In this document: positions 1 through 8,206 of the stretch, piece after piece
Layout: each line of letters begins with the position of its first letter
Numbering within the stretch: position 1 is the stretch's first letter
Assembly: GCA_964454545.1 (NCBI GenBank)
Contig: CAYVTI010000002.1
Location: forward strand, 30,725-94,724
Direction of reading: 5' to 3'
Length of the DNA: 64,000 bases
Source of the DNA: JABCZZ01 sp964454545
Lineage (GTDB): Bacteria > Pseudomonadota > Alphaproteobacteria > Rickettsiales > JABCZZ01
Position numbers and translations under genes: made by a program
The notes under the pieces: generated by a model
Database searches by the model: none
What the model saw: only the letters and a program-made list of their open reading frames with translations
Told to the model about the DNA's origin: nothing

Positions 1-1167
1 GTTACCACTCAGGAGTTCATGCTGCGTTTCCAGTGCCTGGGAGCAGAGTGTGAAGATACGTGCTGCCAGGGCTGGAGCATGCAGGTGGATGACTATACCT
101 ATGACAAATACAACAAAGCAGGTCCGGATCTGCTGGATGCGGTGTCCGGCGAACCGGGCAAATACAGCATGCGCCGCGATCCGAAGACCGGGTTCTGCGT
201 GAAATTTGATAACGGCTTATGCGGCATACAGAAGAAATATGGTGCAGGCATGCTGGGTGAGGCATGCTACTTCTACCCGCGCATCCTTCGCTCTTTGGGT
301 GACACCGATATGATGACGGGAACGCTTTCCTGTCCCGAAGTGGCGCGATTGTCGCTGTTTTCCGGAACGTCCTTTGAAATGGTGCAGGGGGATATCAAGA
401 GCCTGCTCGCGGACATGAAGAATTACCTGCCGGGTTCACTCTCCACCGATCAGGCTGTTGCGATACATAAGGCGTTCATGGATGCCGCACTGGATGAGCA
501 CGCATCCCCGCAGCGTTCGCTGATGCGTATCTTTGCCGCCTGTGAGTCACTTGAGCGGGTCAGCGTGGGATCCTGGCCGGATGCTGTCCCTTTTTATCTT
601 GGGCATGCGGATTCGGGGCTTACTCCGCCGGAGAGCGCGCCGACGGATCCGGTCTATCTGCTGCAGGCGCTATGCGGACTGATGGTCGCCGCCAAGAAAG
701 TGAACAACACGCGCCTTATGCAGACCATATCGGAAATGGAGCGGGCGTTGCATGTGGCCATACGCATGGACGATCTTACCATCGTGCCGCTGCCTGATGC
801 GGCGAATGCCGCAAAGGAATTGTCTGAGCAATGGACGAAGCGTTACCAGACAATGTACGCGCCGCTTCTGCGGCGCTATCTTGCCATGCAGCTGTCGCTC
901 GCGCTTTTTCCTTTCTGCGGATTTGGCAACAGCCTGAGCGAGCGCATCGGAATCATCGGCGTCAGGTTTGCCACCGTCCGGCTTGCGCTCATGAGCGCCT
1001 GCGCATTGTCCGCAAAGCCGCTGGATGAGAGGCATGCGATTAGAATCGTGCAGAGCCTGTCGCGCCTTCTCGATCACCTTGCGGAGCCGGATTTCTCCCT
1101 GCAGATTTATAATGAAACCGGATGGCTGAAAAAGGCCAGGTTACGTGCCGTCGTTGGCGATAATTAG
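1..1167 (+). CDS. Flagellin lysine N-methylase (FliB) family protein, 5' truncated by window edge
   Basis: The frame is open from base 1, so the true start lies outside the window; an internal ATG at 19 is not a convincing start because the family normally has residues before the conserved cysteine region. The visible N-terminus carries the cysteine-rich signature CLGAECEDTCCQGW, followed by a WSMQVDDYTYDKY segment, as in the FliB/YkgJ-like Cys-cluster family. FliB methylates lysines on flagellin; members also occur beside other substrates, so the target here is unproven. No flagellar gene lies in the window. The 3' end overlaps the convergent pgpA by 3-4 bases. Family assignment is fairly secure, substrate is not. 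Confidence 0.75.
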   Translation, partial: VTTQEFMLRFQCLGAECEDTCCQGWSMQVDDYTYDKYNKAGPDLLDAVSGEPGKYSMRRDPKTGFCVKFDNGLCGIQKKYGAGMLGEACYFYPRILRSLGDTDMMTGTLSCPEVARLSLFSGTSFEMVQGDIKSLLADMKNYLPGSLSTDQAVAIHKAFMDAALDEHASPQRSLMRIFAACESLERVSVGSWPDAVPFYLGHADSGLTPPESAPTDPVYLLQALCGLMVAAKKVNNTRLMQTISEMERALHVAIRMDDLTIVPLPDAANAAKELSEQWTKRYQTMYAPLLRRYLAMQLSLALFPFCGFGNSLSERIGIIGVRFATVRLALMSACALSAKPLDERHAIRIVQSLSRLLDHLAEPDFSLQIYNETGWLKKARLRAVVGDN

Positions 1168-1676
1168 AACGATACCAGGAATTTCTGTATACTGTCTGCG
1201 TAGCCCGGAAGGCGCAATATTTCGAAAATAGCCACCGGATAAAGAGCCGCCAGCACATCGTCGAACATGACGCCGAACCCGCCGTGGATTTTCCGGTCGG
1301 CAAGGGATACCGGCCAGGGTTTCACGATGTCGAAAAAGCGGAAAAGCAGCAGCCCGGTTATATAGGAGACAAGGGTGGGGTACATGAAGGATAACAGCAG
1401 CCATTGCCCCGCCACTTCGTCGATGACCATTTCGCGTGGGTCTTCCCTGTCCACGTAGGGCAGGTAGAAATGGCAGGCTACCCATCCGGTGAAAAAGGCG
1501 ATGATACTGGCCGCGAGCAGGGCGTGATTGCCGAAATGGGTCTGTATGATCCAGGCAAAGGGCAGGGCGGCGATGGAGCCGAATGTGCCGGCGGCTTTGG
1601 GGGCAAGCCCGGCGCCGAACCATGTGCCGATGAATTTAGCGGGATGAAATAATGATAATGGCTTATCATGGCCCAT
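1164..1676 (-). CDS. pgpA: Phosphatidylglycerophosphatase A
   Basis: Removes phosphate from phosphatidylglycerophosphate to make phosphatidylglycerol, at the inner membrane. The 170-residue protein has the usual family length and motifs: GTFGS near residue 30, DPREMVIDEVAGQ near 78-90, a FRFFDIVKPWP segment and a C-terminal GGFGVMFDDVLA motif with the acidic residues expected of the catalytic centre. Three or four hydrophobic helices are visible. Its ATG follows the ispDF stop codon with no intervening base, so the two are very likely translated from one mRNA. The 3' end is convergent with the fliB-like gene. Confidence 0.93.
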   Translation of the reverse strand: MGHDKPLSLFHPAKFIGTWFGAGLAPKAAGTFGSIAALPFAWIIQTHFGNHALLAASIIAFFTGWVACHFYLPYVDREDPREMVIDEVAGQWLLLSFMYPTLVSYITGLLLFRFFDIVKPWPVSLADRKIHGGFGVMFDDVLAALYPVAIFEILRLPGYADSIQKFLVSF

Positions 1677-2852
1677 CTAATTCTCCACTGGCAATTTTAT
1701 GGTTACCACCGCCTGTGCGGCGATGCCTTCCCCGCGCCCTGTAAATCCCATCTTCTCCGTCGTGGTCGCTTTTACGCTGACGCGGTTCTTTTCCACTTCA
1801 AGCAATTTCGCCACCTGCTCGATCATGGCGGCGCGGTGGGGCGCGATATGTGGACGCTCGCAGATAATCGTGATGTCAGCGTTGATGATTTTCCCCCGCT
1901 TTCGCTCAAGGAGTTCGCAGGCATGGCGCACGAACACGGAAGAGCTTGCCCCTTTCCACCTGGGATCGGAAGGGGGGAAATGCATCCCTATGTCGCCTTC
2001 CGCGATGCTGCCCAAAATCGCATCCACCAGCGCGTGCAGCCCGGCATCCGCGTCGGAATGCCCTTCCAGCATGAAATCCGATTCTATCTCTATCCCGCAC
2101 AGGGTGATATGGGTTCTGTTGTCATTGGCCGCCGCGATGAGCCGGTGGGCGTCGAACCCGCTGCCGGTACGCGTCTCATAGGTTGCCGCCAGCAGCTTTC
2201 TCGCATCCTGCATGTCTTCCATGGTGGTGATTTTATAATTATGTTCGGAACCGCTCACAGTTTTAACCTCCATTCCGCTCTGTTCGGCAATCGCCGAGTC
2301 GTCGGTGAATTCAAGATCGGCGTTTTTATTATGCGCTTCCAGAATCTCCCGGTAGTGGAAACCCTGAGGCGTCTGGGCGCGGAAGAGTTTCTTGCGTTCG
2401 ATGGTGCCGATGATGCGCTCTTCTTCCACATGCTTGAGCGTATCGAATACCGGCAGCGCGGGAATGATGGCGGGCGTCTGCGCAAGCCCGGTGATGACGC
2501 GCGATATGACGTCGCCGGCGATGTTGGGCCGCGCGGCATCGTGTATGAGAACATAATCAGGCGACAGGTGCGCGATGGCTTCCAGCCCAAGTTTCACGGA
2601 CTTCTGGCGCGTATCGCCGCCGCTTACCGGCGGCAGCAGCTTAAGCCCATGCGTATGCTCGTCATAATAGTCACGGTGTGAGGGGTTGATGACGACCACC
2701 ACATGCGTGATGTCCGGATGCTGCAGGAATGCCTCGGCGGTGCGGCGCAGCAGGCTCTTATCCTCAAGCATTTGGTATTGTTTCGGGACACCGCCTCCGG
2801 CGCGGCGGCTTTCCCCGGCGGCGACGATCAGCGCAACGACATTCTTTTCCAT
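1677..2852 (-). CDS. ispDF: Bifunctional IspD/IspF (MEP cytidylyltransferase / MECDP synthase)
   Basis: Carries out two steps of the non-mevalonate isoprenoid pathway. The N-terminal IspD domain shows the nucleotide-binding segment VAAGESRRAGGG with PKQY, and later VLIHDAARPN. The C-terminal IspF domain begins at RTGSGFDAHR and contains EGHSDADAGLHALVDAILG and GDIGMHFPP, with Asp and His zinc ligands. The fused arrangement is common in alphaproteobacteria. I chose the ATG at 2852 because it falls directly before the IspD core; an upstream ATG at 2876 and a TTG at 2891 are in frame, and none has a strong ribosome-binding site. Downstream pgpA abuts the stop codon. Confidence 0.95.
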   Translation of the reverse strand: MEKNVVALIVAAGESRRAGGGVPKQYQMLEDKSLLRRTAEAFLQHPDITHVVVVINPSHRDYYDEHTHGLKLLPPVSGGDTRQKSVKLGLEAIAHLSPDYVLIHDAARPNIAGDVISRVITGLAQTPAIIPALPVFDTLKHVEEERIIGTIERKKLFRAQTPQGFHYREILEAHNKNADLEFTDDSAIAEQSGMEVKTVSGSEHNYKITTMEDMQDARKLLAATYETRTGSGFDAHRLIAAANDNRTHITLCGIEIESDFMLEGHSDADAGLHALVDAILGSIAEGDIGMHFPPSDPRWKGASSSVFVRHACELLERKRGKIINADITIICERPHIAPHRAAMIEQVAKLLEVEKNRVSVKATTTEKMGFTGRGEGIAAQAVVTIKLPVEN

Positions 2853-2918
2853 GACATGTTCATAGACCACCGCCATGCGCCCGTCAACCAAGGTATATCA
2901 CAGGCAGAGCCTCTTGAA

Positions 2919-3380
2919 TTATGTTCCTCTGTGGACGCTGTTGATATAGCTTGTCCAGAACCGCTCCAACTGATGCAGGGTGACATTGAGCCCCGGCAGG
3001 GATTTGATGTTAGGCTCGCTCGTTTGCAGCGCTTCGATGTTGCGCTTATAGAGCTCGTCGATTTTCCGGCACAGTTCCAGCCCTTTCTCGGAAAGTTTCA
3101 CGCGCGTCGAGCGCTTGTCATGCGCGGAGCGTTCTTTTATAAGGAAGCCTTTTTCCACCAGATCCTTCACGTTGTAGGAGACATTGGATCCTAGATAATA
3201 GCCGCGGTTGGTAAGTTCCCCGATAGTAATCTGCTCGTTATTGATGTTGTAGAGTATCAGCGTCTGGACGTTGTTGATTTCATCAATCTTCAGGCGATCG
3301 AGCTCAGTCTTGATGACGTCAAGGAAACGTCGGTGCAGACGCTCTATAAGCAGGATTGTCTCTAGGTAAACTTCTTTCAC
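2919..3380 (-). CDS. MarR-family winged-helix regulator, LdtR-like
   Basis: A transcription factor of about 153 residues. The sequence has LIERLHRRFLDVIK, a helix pattern around QTLILYNI, GYYLGSNVSYNVKDLV as the recognition helix, and a basic wing near ERSAHDKRSTRVKL. This matches from memory the alphaproteobacterial LdtR group, which in Liberibacter controls an L,D-transpeptidase gene; target genes here are unknown. The start is probably the GTG at 3380, because AAGAGG lies six bases upstream; an ATG at 3386 is immediately adjacent to that site, too close to use it. It lies 66 bases upstream of ispDF and may be a separate unit. Confidence 0.75.
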   Translation of the reverse strand: MKEVYLETILLIERLHRRFLDVIKTELDRLKIDEINNVQTLILYNINNEQITIGELTNRGYYLGSNVSYNVKDLVEKGFLIKERSAHDKRSTRVKLSEKGLELCRKIDELYKRNIEALQTSEPNIKSLPGLNVTLHQLERFWTSYINSVHRGT

Positions 3381-3479
3381 AGGCATCCTCTTCAAAGTTA
3401 TTTTAATCTAACATAGAACATAAAACAGTTAAGGAATGCTTAACAAGTGTTTTTTTATAAGTTTTTTATCTATCGCAGG

Positions 3480-4142
3480 TTATTTCCCGGCCTGCGTGAA
3501 CAGCCTATCCAGCAGCCCCACAAGCTCCGCGTGGTTTTCCACCTGTGTTGCAAAAGGATAGTTTAATGGTTTTCCCGGAAGTTCGCCATAAAATACTGGC
3601 ACGCACCCTGCTGCATGCGCGCATTCCATGTCTATAGCGCTGTCGCCGACGAACCAGACCTCGTTTCCCGCGGCGATCGGAGCGCCATCCAGCGCAGCAT
3701 GCACAGGATCGGCCGCCGGTTTGTCCTTCGCGGTGTCGTCCGCGCCTATGACTTTGCTGAAATACCTGTCCCACCCGATATGGGCTGTTTCCTTGCGCAG
3801 ATTAATGCCTTTCTTATTGCTTGCCACCGCCAGATAGACGGGTTTGGTGCTGAGCCATGCGAGCATCTCTTCTGCGCCCGGCAATGCTTCGAGTCTTTCA
3901 AGATGAATAGCGCGGAACCTTGCTTGGTAGATATCCGCAGCCTTCTGCCAGTCATGGCCGAACACCAGCGGGAACGAATCGCGCATCGAGCGGGCAACGC
4001 GCTCTTTAACAGTCTCAATTGTCCATGGCTCACGCCCCATTTCGGCGAAGGTTTCGTTAAGCGCCTGGTGGATGACCGGCCAGGTGTTCACCAGCGTGTT
4101 GTCCCAGTCGAATATAATGGCTCTAGGCGGTCTCAATTCCAT
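3480..4142 (-). CDS. HAD-superfamily phosphatase, phosphoglycolate phosphatase-like
   Basis: A cytoplasmic hydrolase of 220 residues. Motif I is FDWDNTLVNTW near residue 11 (DxDxT nucleophile and acid/base), motif II is ASNKKG, a conserved Lys follows at DTAKDKPAADP, and motif III/IV is VWFVGDSAIDMECA. The helical cap between residues 20 and 90 fits the Gph-like C1-cap group. Substrate cannot be read from sequence; phosphoglycolate is a reasonable guess only. The 5' end of this gene overlaps the 3' end of the upstream aminotransferase gene by 10 bases, indicating translational coupling. Confidence 0.85.
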   Translation of the reverse strand: MELRPPRAIIFDWDNTLVNTWPVIHQALNETFAEMGREPWTIETVKERVARSMRDSFPLVFGHDWQKAADIYQARFRAIHLERLEALPGAEEMLAWLSTKPVYLAVASNKKGINLRKETAHIGWDRYFSKVIGADDTAKDKPAADPVHAALDGAPIAAGNEVWFVGDSAIDMECAHAAGCVPVFYGELPGKPLNYPFATQVENHAELVGLLDRLFTQAGK

Positions 4143-5002
4143 CGCTTGCCCGTCTGTCTGTAAATGTGGTTGTGGTAAAGCGCGAGCAGCTGCAGTGTTA
4201 TTTTACCGGGTTTGCCGTCCGCTATTGGGTTACCGTCAATCTGCACGACAGGCAGGATATTGGAAGTCGTGCTGATCATGAACGTTTCCTTCGCTTTTTT
4301 CGCTTCCCCGACGCTGAACGGTTTTTCGATCACTTTGAACCCGGCCTTGCGCGCAAGTTCAAGCACGACATGGCGGGTAATGCCGCCCAGTATGTGCTGA
4401 TCCGCCGGATGGGTGATGATCTCATTCTTACTGTTTATGATGACGCTGTTCGAGGCGGAGCCTTCGCTGATGATGCCTTCTTCATCATAAAGCCACGCTT
4501 CCTTTACTTTCGCTTCCGCCGCTTCCTGCTTGGCAAGGATGTTGGCAAGCAGCGATATGGATTTGATATCGCGCCTTGCCCAGCGCTCGTCGGGCAAGGT
4601 GATGACCTTGATTCCTTCCCTGGTTTCCTGTTCTTTAGGCGCTTTAGGGCCGGTGACCGCCATTACGAAACTCGGGCGCGTATTTTTGGGGAACGGGTGA
4701 TCGCGCTTCGCCACGCCGCGTGAAATCTGCATGTACAGCGTGCCGTCATCGCGATCGTTGCGGGCGATTAATTCATGCATCACGATACGCATCGCCCTTT
4801 CCGTCATCGGCACATCGATGCGCAGCTCTTTAAGGGAGCGCATGAGGCGCACGAGATGCAAGCGCTCATCAAGCAGGCGGCGGTTATAGAAGGCGATGAC
4901 CTCGTATATGCCGTCTGAGAACTGGTAACCCCGGTCTTCGATATGCACGCTCGCATGCAGATGGTTGACGTAACGGCCGTTCACGTAGGATATTTTTGCC
5001 AT
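4133..5002 (-). CDS. Class IV PLP aminotransferase, D-amino acid aminotransferase type
   Basis: Transfers amino groups, probably between D-amino acids and 2-oxo acids to supply D-Glu or D-Ala for the cell wall. Fold-type IV features include GYQFSDGIYEV near the N-terminus, a Lys in RRDIKSISLLANILAKQEA that fits the PLP Schiff-base lysine, EGSASNS and GGITRHVVLELA. The ATG giving MAKISYVNGRYV is used as start; an in-frame TTG lies nine codons upstream. A branched-chain aminotransferase or aminodeoxychorismate lyase is less likely because the DRGYQFSDGIYEV motif is of the Dat type. It overlaps the HAD gene by 10 bases. Confidence 0.85.
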   Translation of the reverse strand: MAKISYVNGRYVNHLHASVHIEDRGYQFSDGIYEVIAFYNRRLLDERLHLVRLMRSLKELRIDVPMTERAMRIVMHELIARNDRDDGTLYMQISRGVAKRDHPFPKNTRPSFVMAVTGPKAPKEQETREGIKVITLPDERWARRDIKSISLLANILAKQEAAEAKVKEAWLYDEEGIISEGSASNSVIINSKNEIITHPADQHILGGITRHVVLELARKAGFKVIEKPFSVGEAKKAKETFMISTTSNILPVVQIDGNPIADGKPGKITLQLLALYHNHIYRQTGKRWN

Positions 5003-5043
5003 GCCGCCACTATAGCGATCCTGCGGCAATCGTAAATCAGGAT

Positions 5044-6831
5044 TTATAAGTCCTTGAAGAAATTCCCGCTGACCACGGCTTTCTGGAAAGCGAGCATCTT
5101 GTTATAGGGCGTAGGGTTGGCGATGGTATCCGGCACCTCGATCGCGCCCTGCGCCAGTGCGTAGTCACGATCGCGGAAAATCTTCATGATACGCAGTATC
5201 TCCTGATCAGAGATGCCGAGTGACTTGAGCAGCGCACCGCCCATCTGCAGGCTGGTTTCGAACATTTCCGACACCGCGATGTTGGCGCCCGCCTTCTCCA
5301 GCATGATGACGCGGTTCAGATCCTGCGCCCGGGCGATGATCGGAAGATAAGGCGATGCGGCGCGTATGGCGCGCACGGCGGCTTCGGCCGCCGCCGGGTC
5401 GTTCATCGTGATGATGGCCGAGCTTGCGCGCTCGATGCCGGTGGCATTCAGCACTTCGCGGCGCGATCCGTCGCCGTAATAGACCGGCAGGCCGATTTTC
5501 TTCGCGCGCGCGATGGTGCCTATATGCAGGTCGAGCGCAATGTAATGGATATTTTCCACCGAGAGCAGCTTGGCGATCATCTGCCCCACGCGCCCGAATC
5601 CAAGGATGATGACGTGGTCACGTATGTCTATCATTTCGGAGAGGGAGTCTTCCGCCTTGCGCCTGCGCTTATATTCAATCGTTTCGGAAAGCGCCCGCCC
5701 TACCGCCGCCATCGCAGGCGTCAGTGCCATCGAAGCGATGACGATGATGGTCAACATCTGCGCCGCATGGGCGCTCAGGAAATTATTATCCCCGGCGAGT
5801 CTGAACAGGATGAAGGAAAATTCGCCGCCCTGCGCAAGCAGCGTGCCTGCCCGTATCCGGGTTGTCGGGTTAAATCCAAGCAGGCGGCAGAGCAGGATAA
5901 TGATGATGGCCTTTACCGCAAGCAACAACACCGCCATGCCGAGAATGAGCGGCAGGTTGTGCCATACCACGCGCAGGTTGGCCGACATGCCGACCGACAT
6001 GAAAAAGAGGCCGAGCAGCAGGCCCTTGTAAGGCATGACGTCCGCCTCCACCTGGTGCCGGTATTCGGTCTCCGCCATGAGAAGCCCGGCCAGGAATGCG
6101 CCGAGCGCCACCGACAGGCCGACATGACTCGTAAGCCACCCGGTGCCCAGCACCACAAGCAGCGTGAGCGCTGTAAATATTTCGGGGGTATTGAGCGAAG
6201 CTATGATTCGGTAAAGCGGGCGCAACAGGACCTGCCCCAGCGCAAAAATCAGCAGCAGCGCGATCACGGCTTTCATGCTTACGGTGGCAAGCTCGGCTAC
6301 AAGAGACACATTGTCCTTTGCAAAAGCCGGGATGAGCACCAGAACCGGCACTACCGCAAGATCCTGAATCAACAGGACGGCGAGCGAAAGCCGCCCGAGT
6401 TGCGACGCCTTCTGGTTATGTTCCTCAATGAGCTGCATGACCAGCGCGGTCGAGGACAATGCCAGCCCGCTGCCGATCAGGATCGCGGTCTCCGGCCTGA
6501 ACCCGGCCATATAGGCAATGGCTGCGATGACAGCGGCAGTGACGGTAATCTGCAATATACCAAGCGCAAAGACCCGTTTGCTCAGTATCTTGAGCCTTTC
6601 CCACGATAACTCCAGCCCGATGATGAAGAGCAGGAACACCACGCCGAATTCCGCGATGGCGCTGGTTCCCTCGATATCGGAGATAATGCCGGTACCGCCC
6701 GGCCCAATGATAGCACCCGCCACGAGATACCCGAGTATCGGGCTGACACGCAGCTTGCGGAAAAGCGAGACGGCCAGAACCGCAGCGGTAAGCAGGACGA
6801 TGACGATAGGCAGGTTGTGCGTTTCTGGCAT
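5044..6831 (-). CDS. CPA2-family cation:proton antiporter with TrkA-N domain (KefB/YbaL-like)
   Basis: An inner-membrane antiporter of 595 residues that probably exchanges K+ for H+. Residues 1-390 hold about a dozen hydrophobic helices with the family segment GYLVAGAIIGPGGTGI and a LIQDLAVVPVLVLIP helix. Residues from about 405 form a regulatory nucleotide-binding domain with HVIILGFGRVGQMIAKLL, a classic GxGxxG Rossmann motif. KefB proteins are gated by glutathione adducts, but a quench function cannot be read here. It ends 41 bases before the aminotransferase start, in the same direction, so it may be cotranscribed. Confidence 0.9.
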   Translation of the reverse strand: MPETHNLPIVIVLLTAAVLAVSLFRKLRVSPILGYLVAGAIIGPGGTGIISDIEGTSAIAEFGVVFLLFIIGLELSWERLKILSKRVFALGILQITVTAAVIAAIAYMAGFRPETAILIGSGLALSSTALVMQLIEEHNQKASQLGRLSLAVLLIQDLAVVPVLVLIPAFAKDNVSLVAELATVSMKAVIALLLIFALGQVLLRPLYRIIASLNTPEIFTALTLLVVLGTGWLTSHVGLSVALGAFLAGLLMAETEYRHQVEADVMPYKGLLLGLFFMSVGMSANLRVVWHNLPLILGMAVLLLAVKAIIIILLCRLLGFNPTTRIRAGTLLAQGGEFSFILFRLAGDNNFLSAHAAQMLTIIVIASMALTPAMAAVGRALSETIEYKRRRKAEDSLSEMIDIRDHVIILGFGRVGQMIAKLLSVENIHYIALDLHIGTIARAKKIGLPVYYGDGSRREVLNATGIERASSAIITMNDPAAAEAAVRAIRAASPYLPIIARAQDLNRVIMLEKAGANIAVSEMFETSLQMGGALLKSLGISDQEILRIMKIFRDRDYALAQGAIEVPDTIANPTPYNKMLAFQKAVVSGNFFKDL

Positions 6832-6901
6832 GGCAATTAATCTTATTTTACGCTAGAGTAGCAGATACGGGGATGCTTTTAAACCGAAAGCTTGAGAAAC
6901 A

Positions 6902-7615
6902 ATGTCAAAAACAGTCTTGATAACGGGCGCGGCGGTGCGCATCGGCAGGGAGATCGCCCTGAGCCTTGCGGATGAAGGCTGGGACGTGGCCATCCATTAT
7001 AGCCGCTCGGAAAAGCAGGCGGAAGAGCTCGCTGCCCTTATCAAGCAAAAGAAACGCAAGGCCTTTTTAGCGCAGGGGGATTTGCGTGATCCGAAATCCG
7101 TCGCAAATATAATACCCTCGCTTTCCAGGCAGGGAGTTAAGCTGAACTGCCTGATTAATAACGCCTCCGCCTTTGAGAAGGATACTATCCGGGACATGAC
7201 ACAGGAAAGCTGGCAGGAGCACATAGACGTGAATTTGTTTGCGCCGCTCCGGCTGATACAGGATTTCGTTACCCAGTATAACGGCAAAAACGGGAATATC
7301 ATCAACATTACCGACGGGCTTAAGGACTGGAGTATCTCCCCCGCGTTCTTTTCCTATTCGATAAGCAAGATAGGGCTGGAGAATGCAACCGAACTGCTTG
7401 CGAAAGACCTTGCTCCTGACATCCGCATCAATGCGATTGCCCCCGGGCCCACGATGGAGGGAAAACAGGACAAGGCGGATACATTCGATAAACTGAAAAA
7501 AGTCATTCCGCTGCGGCGCACGAGTTCGCTCAGGGAGATATGTGATGCTGTGCGGTATATTCTTTCAACGCCCTCGCTTACCGGGCAGGTGATCTCGCTT
7601 TCCGGCGGGATGTGA
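6902..7615 (+). CDS. folM: Short-chain dehydrogenase, FolM/pteridine reductase type
   Basis: An NADPH-dependent reductase of 237 residues, probably acting on dihydrofolate or dihydromonapterin. The N-terminal nucleotide motif is TGAAVRIG, with Arg replacing the usual first Gly, as in pteridine reductases and FolM. NNAS follows near residue 83. The catalytic YSISK motif is present, and the position normally held by the catalytic Ser reads NITDG, again as in FolM. C-terminal SLSGGM is typical. The gene is divergent from the antiporter and ends about 60 bases before a structured RNA. Other SDR functions remain possible. Confidence 0.8.
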   Translation: MSKTVLITGAAVRIGREIALSLADEGWDVAIHYSRSEKQAEELAALIKQKKRKAFLAQGDLRDPKSVANIIPSLSRQGVKLNCLINNASAFEKDTIRDMTQESWQEHIDVNLFAPLRLIQDFVTQYNGKNGNIINITDGLKDWSISPAFFSYSISKIGLENATELLAKDLAPDIRINAIAPGPTMEGKQDKADTFDKLKKVIPLRRTSSLREICDAVRYILSTPSLTGQVISLSGGM

Positions 7616-7638
7616 GATCGGTAACGAAATTATAAGGC

Positions 7639-7666
7639 TTTACTCTCTGAAGGATTGAGTTATTCT
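7639..7666 (+). promoter_or_regulatory. Candidate promoter for the downstream structured RNA
   Basis: TTTACT (7639-7644), a 16-base spacer and TATTCT (7661-7666) resemble a weak sigma70-type promoter. Initiation would fall about seven to ten bases later, at or just before the closing stem of the RNA at 7677. The match is only four of six at each element. Confidence 0.35.
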
Positions 7667-7676
7667 GGCCGCGAAG

Positions 7677-7817
7677 GGGCTGAAAATCCCTAAAACATAC
7701 GAATTAGTAGGCTCGTATCACCAAGCCCTGCTTCCGGCCTATGTCGGGAGCAGGCCTAATAACACAGCTCGTAAGAGCGAATAAGCCTGCGCCTTGTTTT
7801 GGCGATTTTCAGCTCCC
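7677..7817 (+). ncRNA. Structured small RNA, 6S-like rod
   Basis: No ORF fits this stretch, yet it folds into a long rod. The closing stem pairs GCTGAAAATC (7679-7688) with GATTTTCAGC (7804-7813), continues past one C/C mismatch with CTAAAAC pairing GTTTTGG, and the apex is a 12-bp hairpin (CCTGCTTCCGGC with GTCGGGAGCAGG, loop CTAT). The middle is largely unpaired, apart from a small GCTC-GTAA-GAGC hairpin on the 3' side. A rod with a central bubble and that small hairpin is the layout of 6S RNA, which binds sigma70 RNA polymerase. Length (about 141 nt) and the following terminator agree. The usual zapA/fthC neighbours are absent, so the identity is an inference. Confidence 0.5.
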
Positions 7818-7842
7818 GACGCTGACCACTTTGGTCAGCGTC
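7818..7842 (+). terminator. Hairpin terminator after the structured RNA
   Basis: GACGCTGACCA pairs perfectly with TGGTCAGCGTC across a three-base loop, followed by CCTTTAATT. The T-run is weak, but the stem is strong and directly follows the end of the closing stem of the RNA, so it plausibly ends that transcript. Confidence 0.65.
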
Positions 7843-7864
7843 CTTTAATTACAAGGGAGCGCCT

Positions 7865-7936
7865 ATGTATTTCGAGACCCTCTGGAAGCTGACCGACGTG
7901 GTTATGGAAATCCTGCGCGAGGAGCTGACGATATGA
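7865..7936 (+). CDS. Tiny ORF (23 residues) coupled to the next gene
   Basis: A 23-codon ORF (starts MYFETLWKLTDV) begins at an ATG preceded by AAGGGAG seven bases upstream. Its stop overlaps the start of the next ORF as ATGA. The good ribosome-binding site and overlap suggest that it is translated and coupled to the following gene, either as a leader peptide or as a small protein. I recognise no family. The pattern of hydrophobic and charged residues fits one short amphipathic helix. Confidence 0.45.
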   Translation: MYFETLWKLTDVVMEILREELTI

Positions 7937-8160
7937 CCTCCGCCAATTATTACCACGAAGCGGAAAAGATCGTTAAGGATCACTTCGCCTTGCGAGGAGT
8001 AATCATTACGGATGAATCCGCCCACGCCTTGATAAGGAGCGCGGTCAAGGAAATGCTCAGGACGCTGCCCGATCCCAAAGGTTTCGTCGAGACCTCCCGT
8101 TTAGAGGACATATTCGGGGAACTGAAGCAGTTTATGGTGAGATTACTGGGGGAGATGTAG
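7933..8160 (+). CDS. Small hypothetical protein (75 residues)
   Basis: Not recognised. The 75-residue product looks soluble and mostly helical, with two predicted amphipathic helices and a C-terminal segment rich in Leu and Phe. Its start overlaps the stop of the 23-codon ORF at 7865 (ATGA), and no other ribosome-binding site is needed, so its translation is probably coupled. It is convergent with tsaB, 46 bases away. Codon use looks like that of neighbouring genes, which argues for a real gene. Confidence 0.55.
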   Translation: MTSANYYHEAEKIVKDHFALRGVIITDESAHALIRSAVKEMLRTLPDPKGFVETSRLEDIFGELKQFMVRLLGEM

Positions 8161-8206
8161 TGGTTCATTGAAAGCGGATGTCGTGAATGAGATCTCTTAA
8201 TTCACG

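Noticed and set aside
1668..2681. 337-codon forward ORF opposite ispDF
   Set aside because: Its reading is the antisense shadow of the ispDF coding strand, with Arg/Pro/His-rich composition and no family match.
5524..6609. 361-codon forward ORF opposite the CPA2 antiporter
   Set aside because: Antisense of a membrane protein gene; Gln/Arg/His-rich composition typical of shadows.
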